A stretch of DNA of 17,702 nucleotides, taken from contig CAYPAX010000097.1 in the NCBI GenBank assembly GCA_964408735.1, positions 1 to 17,702 of the forward strand. Reading direction: 5' to 3'. The position numbers were made by a program, and so were the translations under genes. The notes under the pieces were generated by a model. That model made no database searches. It was not told the origin of the DNA and was given only the letters and a program-made list of their open reading frames with translations. The stretch is from UBA7887 sp964408735 (lineage in GTDB: Bacteria > Pseudomonadota > Alphaproteobacteria > UBA7887). Shown here in pieces: positions 17,267 to 17,702 of the stretch; within the stretch, counting starts at the first letter, position 1; each line of letters opens with the position of its first letter.

Positions 17267-17702
17267 GTGATCCCGCTTCACGACGACAATCCGACGAGTT
17301 CCTTCCCTGCCATCACGATCGCATTGATCGCAGCCTGCAGCGCGGTCTTTCTGGTCCAGGTCACGGCCGAGCCGCGTGCGGCGATGGAGATCATCTATCG
17401 CTACGGCGTCATCCCGGCCGTCCTGCTCGGCGATGCCGAACTGCCTCCCGCGCTCGGCGCTCTGCCGGCCTGGGCGACCATATTCTCGTCGATGTTTCTG
17501 CATGGCGGCTGGCTGCATCTGCTTGGCAACATGCTGTATCTGTGGCTGTTCGGAAACAATGTCGAAGACGCCATGGGCCATGGCCGCTTTGTCGTCTTCT
17601 ATCTGCTCTGCGGCGTTCTTGGCGCCTTGGCGCACGGTATCGCGGAGCCGGGCTCGGAAATCCCCACCATTGGCGCCAGCGGTGCCATATCCGGCGTGCT
17701 AG
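17267..17702 (+). CDS. Second rhomboid-family protease, partial at window end
   Basis: From GTG 17267 the frame is open to the window edge (145 codons), giving VIPLHDDNPTSS, a first hydrophobic helix (about 14-32), FLHGGWLHLLGNMLYLWLFG (His84, Asn88) and the nucleophile motif IGASGAISGVL with Ser138. The part carrying the second catalytic His is beyond the window. The segment from FLHGG to SGVL is very similar to the upstream rhomboid, so this is a tandem duplicate. It differs in having about ten extra residues in the first loop (AVLLGDAELPPALGALPAW). Only four bases separate it from the upstream stop codon, so the two are certainly in one transcript. Confidence 0.85.
   Translation, partial: MIPLHDDNPTSSFPAITIALIAACSAVFLVQVTAEPRAAMEIIYRYGVIPAVLLGDAELPPALGALPAWATIFSSMFLHGGWLHLLGNMLYLWLFGNNVEDAMGHGRFVVFYLLCGVLGALAHGIAEPGSEIPTIGASGAISGVL

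Overview
The window looks like a GC-rich alphaproteobacterial chromosome segment. The evidence is the gene set: a LapB/LssB-type type I secretion system, a Sco plus PCu(A)C copper module, a single-chain methylmalonyl-CoA mutase with MeaB, and frequent GTG/TTG starts and 4-base stop/start overlaps. By eye the Rhodospirillales or Rhizobiales fit best, but no marker gene settles the order. I see no rRNA, tRNA, CRISPR array, phage gene or transposase.

Layout. (1) 111-6113, plus strand: a very acidic, Lys- and Cys-free small protein, then tolC-like outer-membrane channel, ABC ATPase/permease and HlyD-type adaptor, i.e. a complete type I secretion machine. The acidic protein is a candidate substrate or accessory factor. 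(2) 8571 down to 6110, minus strand: a copper-handling operon with a Cys-rich DUF2946-like protein, an unusual fusion of a PCu(A)C copper chaperone to an outer-membrane barrel-like domain, and a Sco protein. A possible 49-residue ORF lies upstream in the same direction. (3) 8850-10415, plus: an exported caspase-like protease with an N-terminal Ala/Glu/Arg helix, an acidic insertion and an EF-hand loop. (4) 10516-11964, plus: an amidase-signature hydrolase. (5) 11965-12486: no intact gene, but a broken minus-strand paralogue of the DUF2946-like gene and a cluster of short palindromes and direct repeats resembling a REP-type element. (6) 15608 down to 12487, minus: methylmalonyl-CoA mutase and its GTPase chaperone MeaB, overlapping by 4 bases. 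(7) 15683 to the end, plus: an HSL-family esterase, then two tandem rhomboid proteases, the second cut by the window edge.

How the parts work together. Genes of region 1 form one export channel across both membranes. Region 2 should deliver copper to the CuA site of cytochrome oxidase and perhaps handle copper at the outer membrane. Region 6 converts methylmalonyl-CoA to succinyl-CoA. The most unusual items are the EF-hand caspase-like protein, the PCu(A)C-barrel fusion, an apparent one-base frameshift at the start of the ABC gene, and a 28-base near-identical sequence shared by the 8.65 kb intergenic region and meaB.
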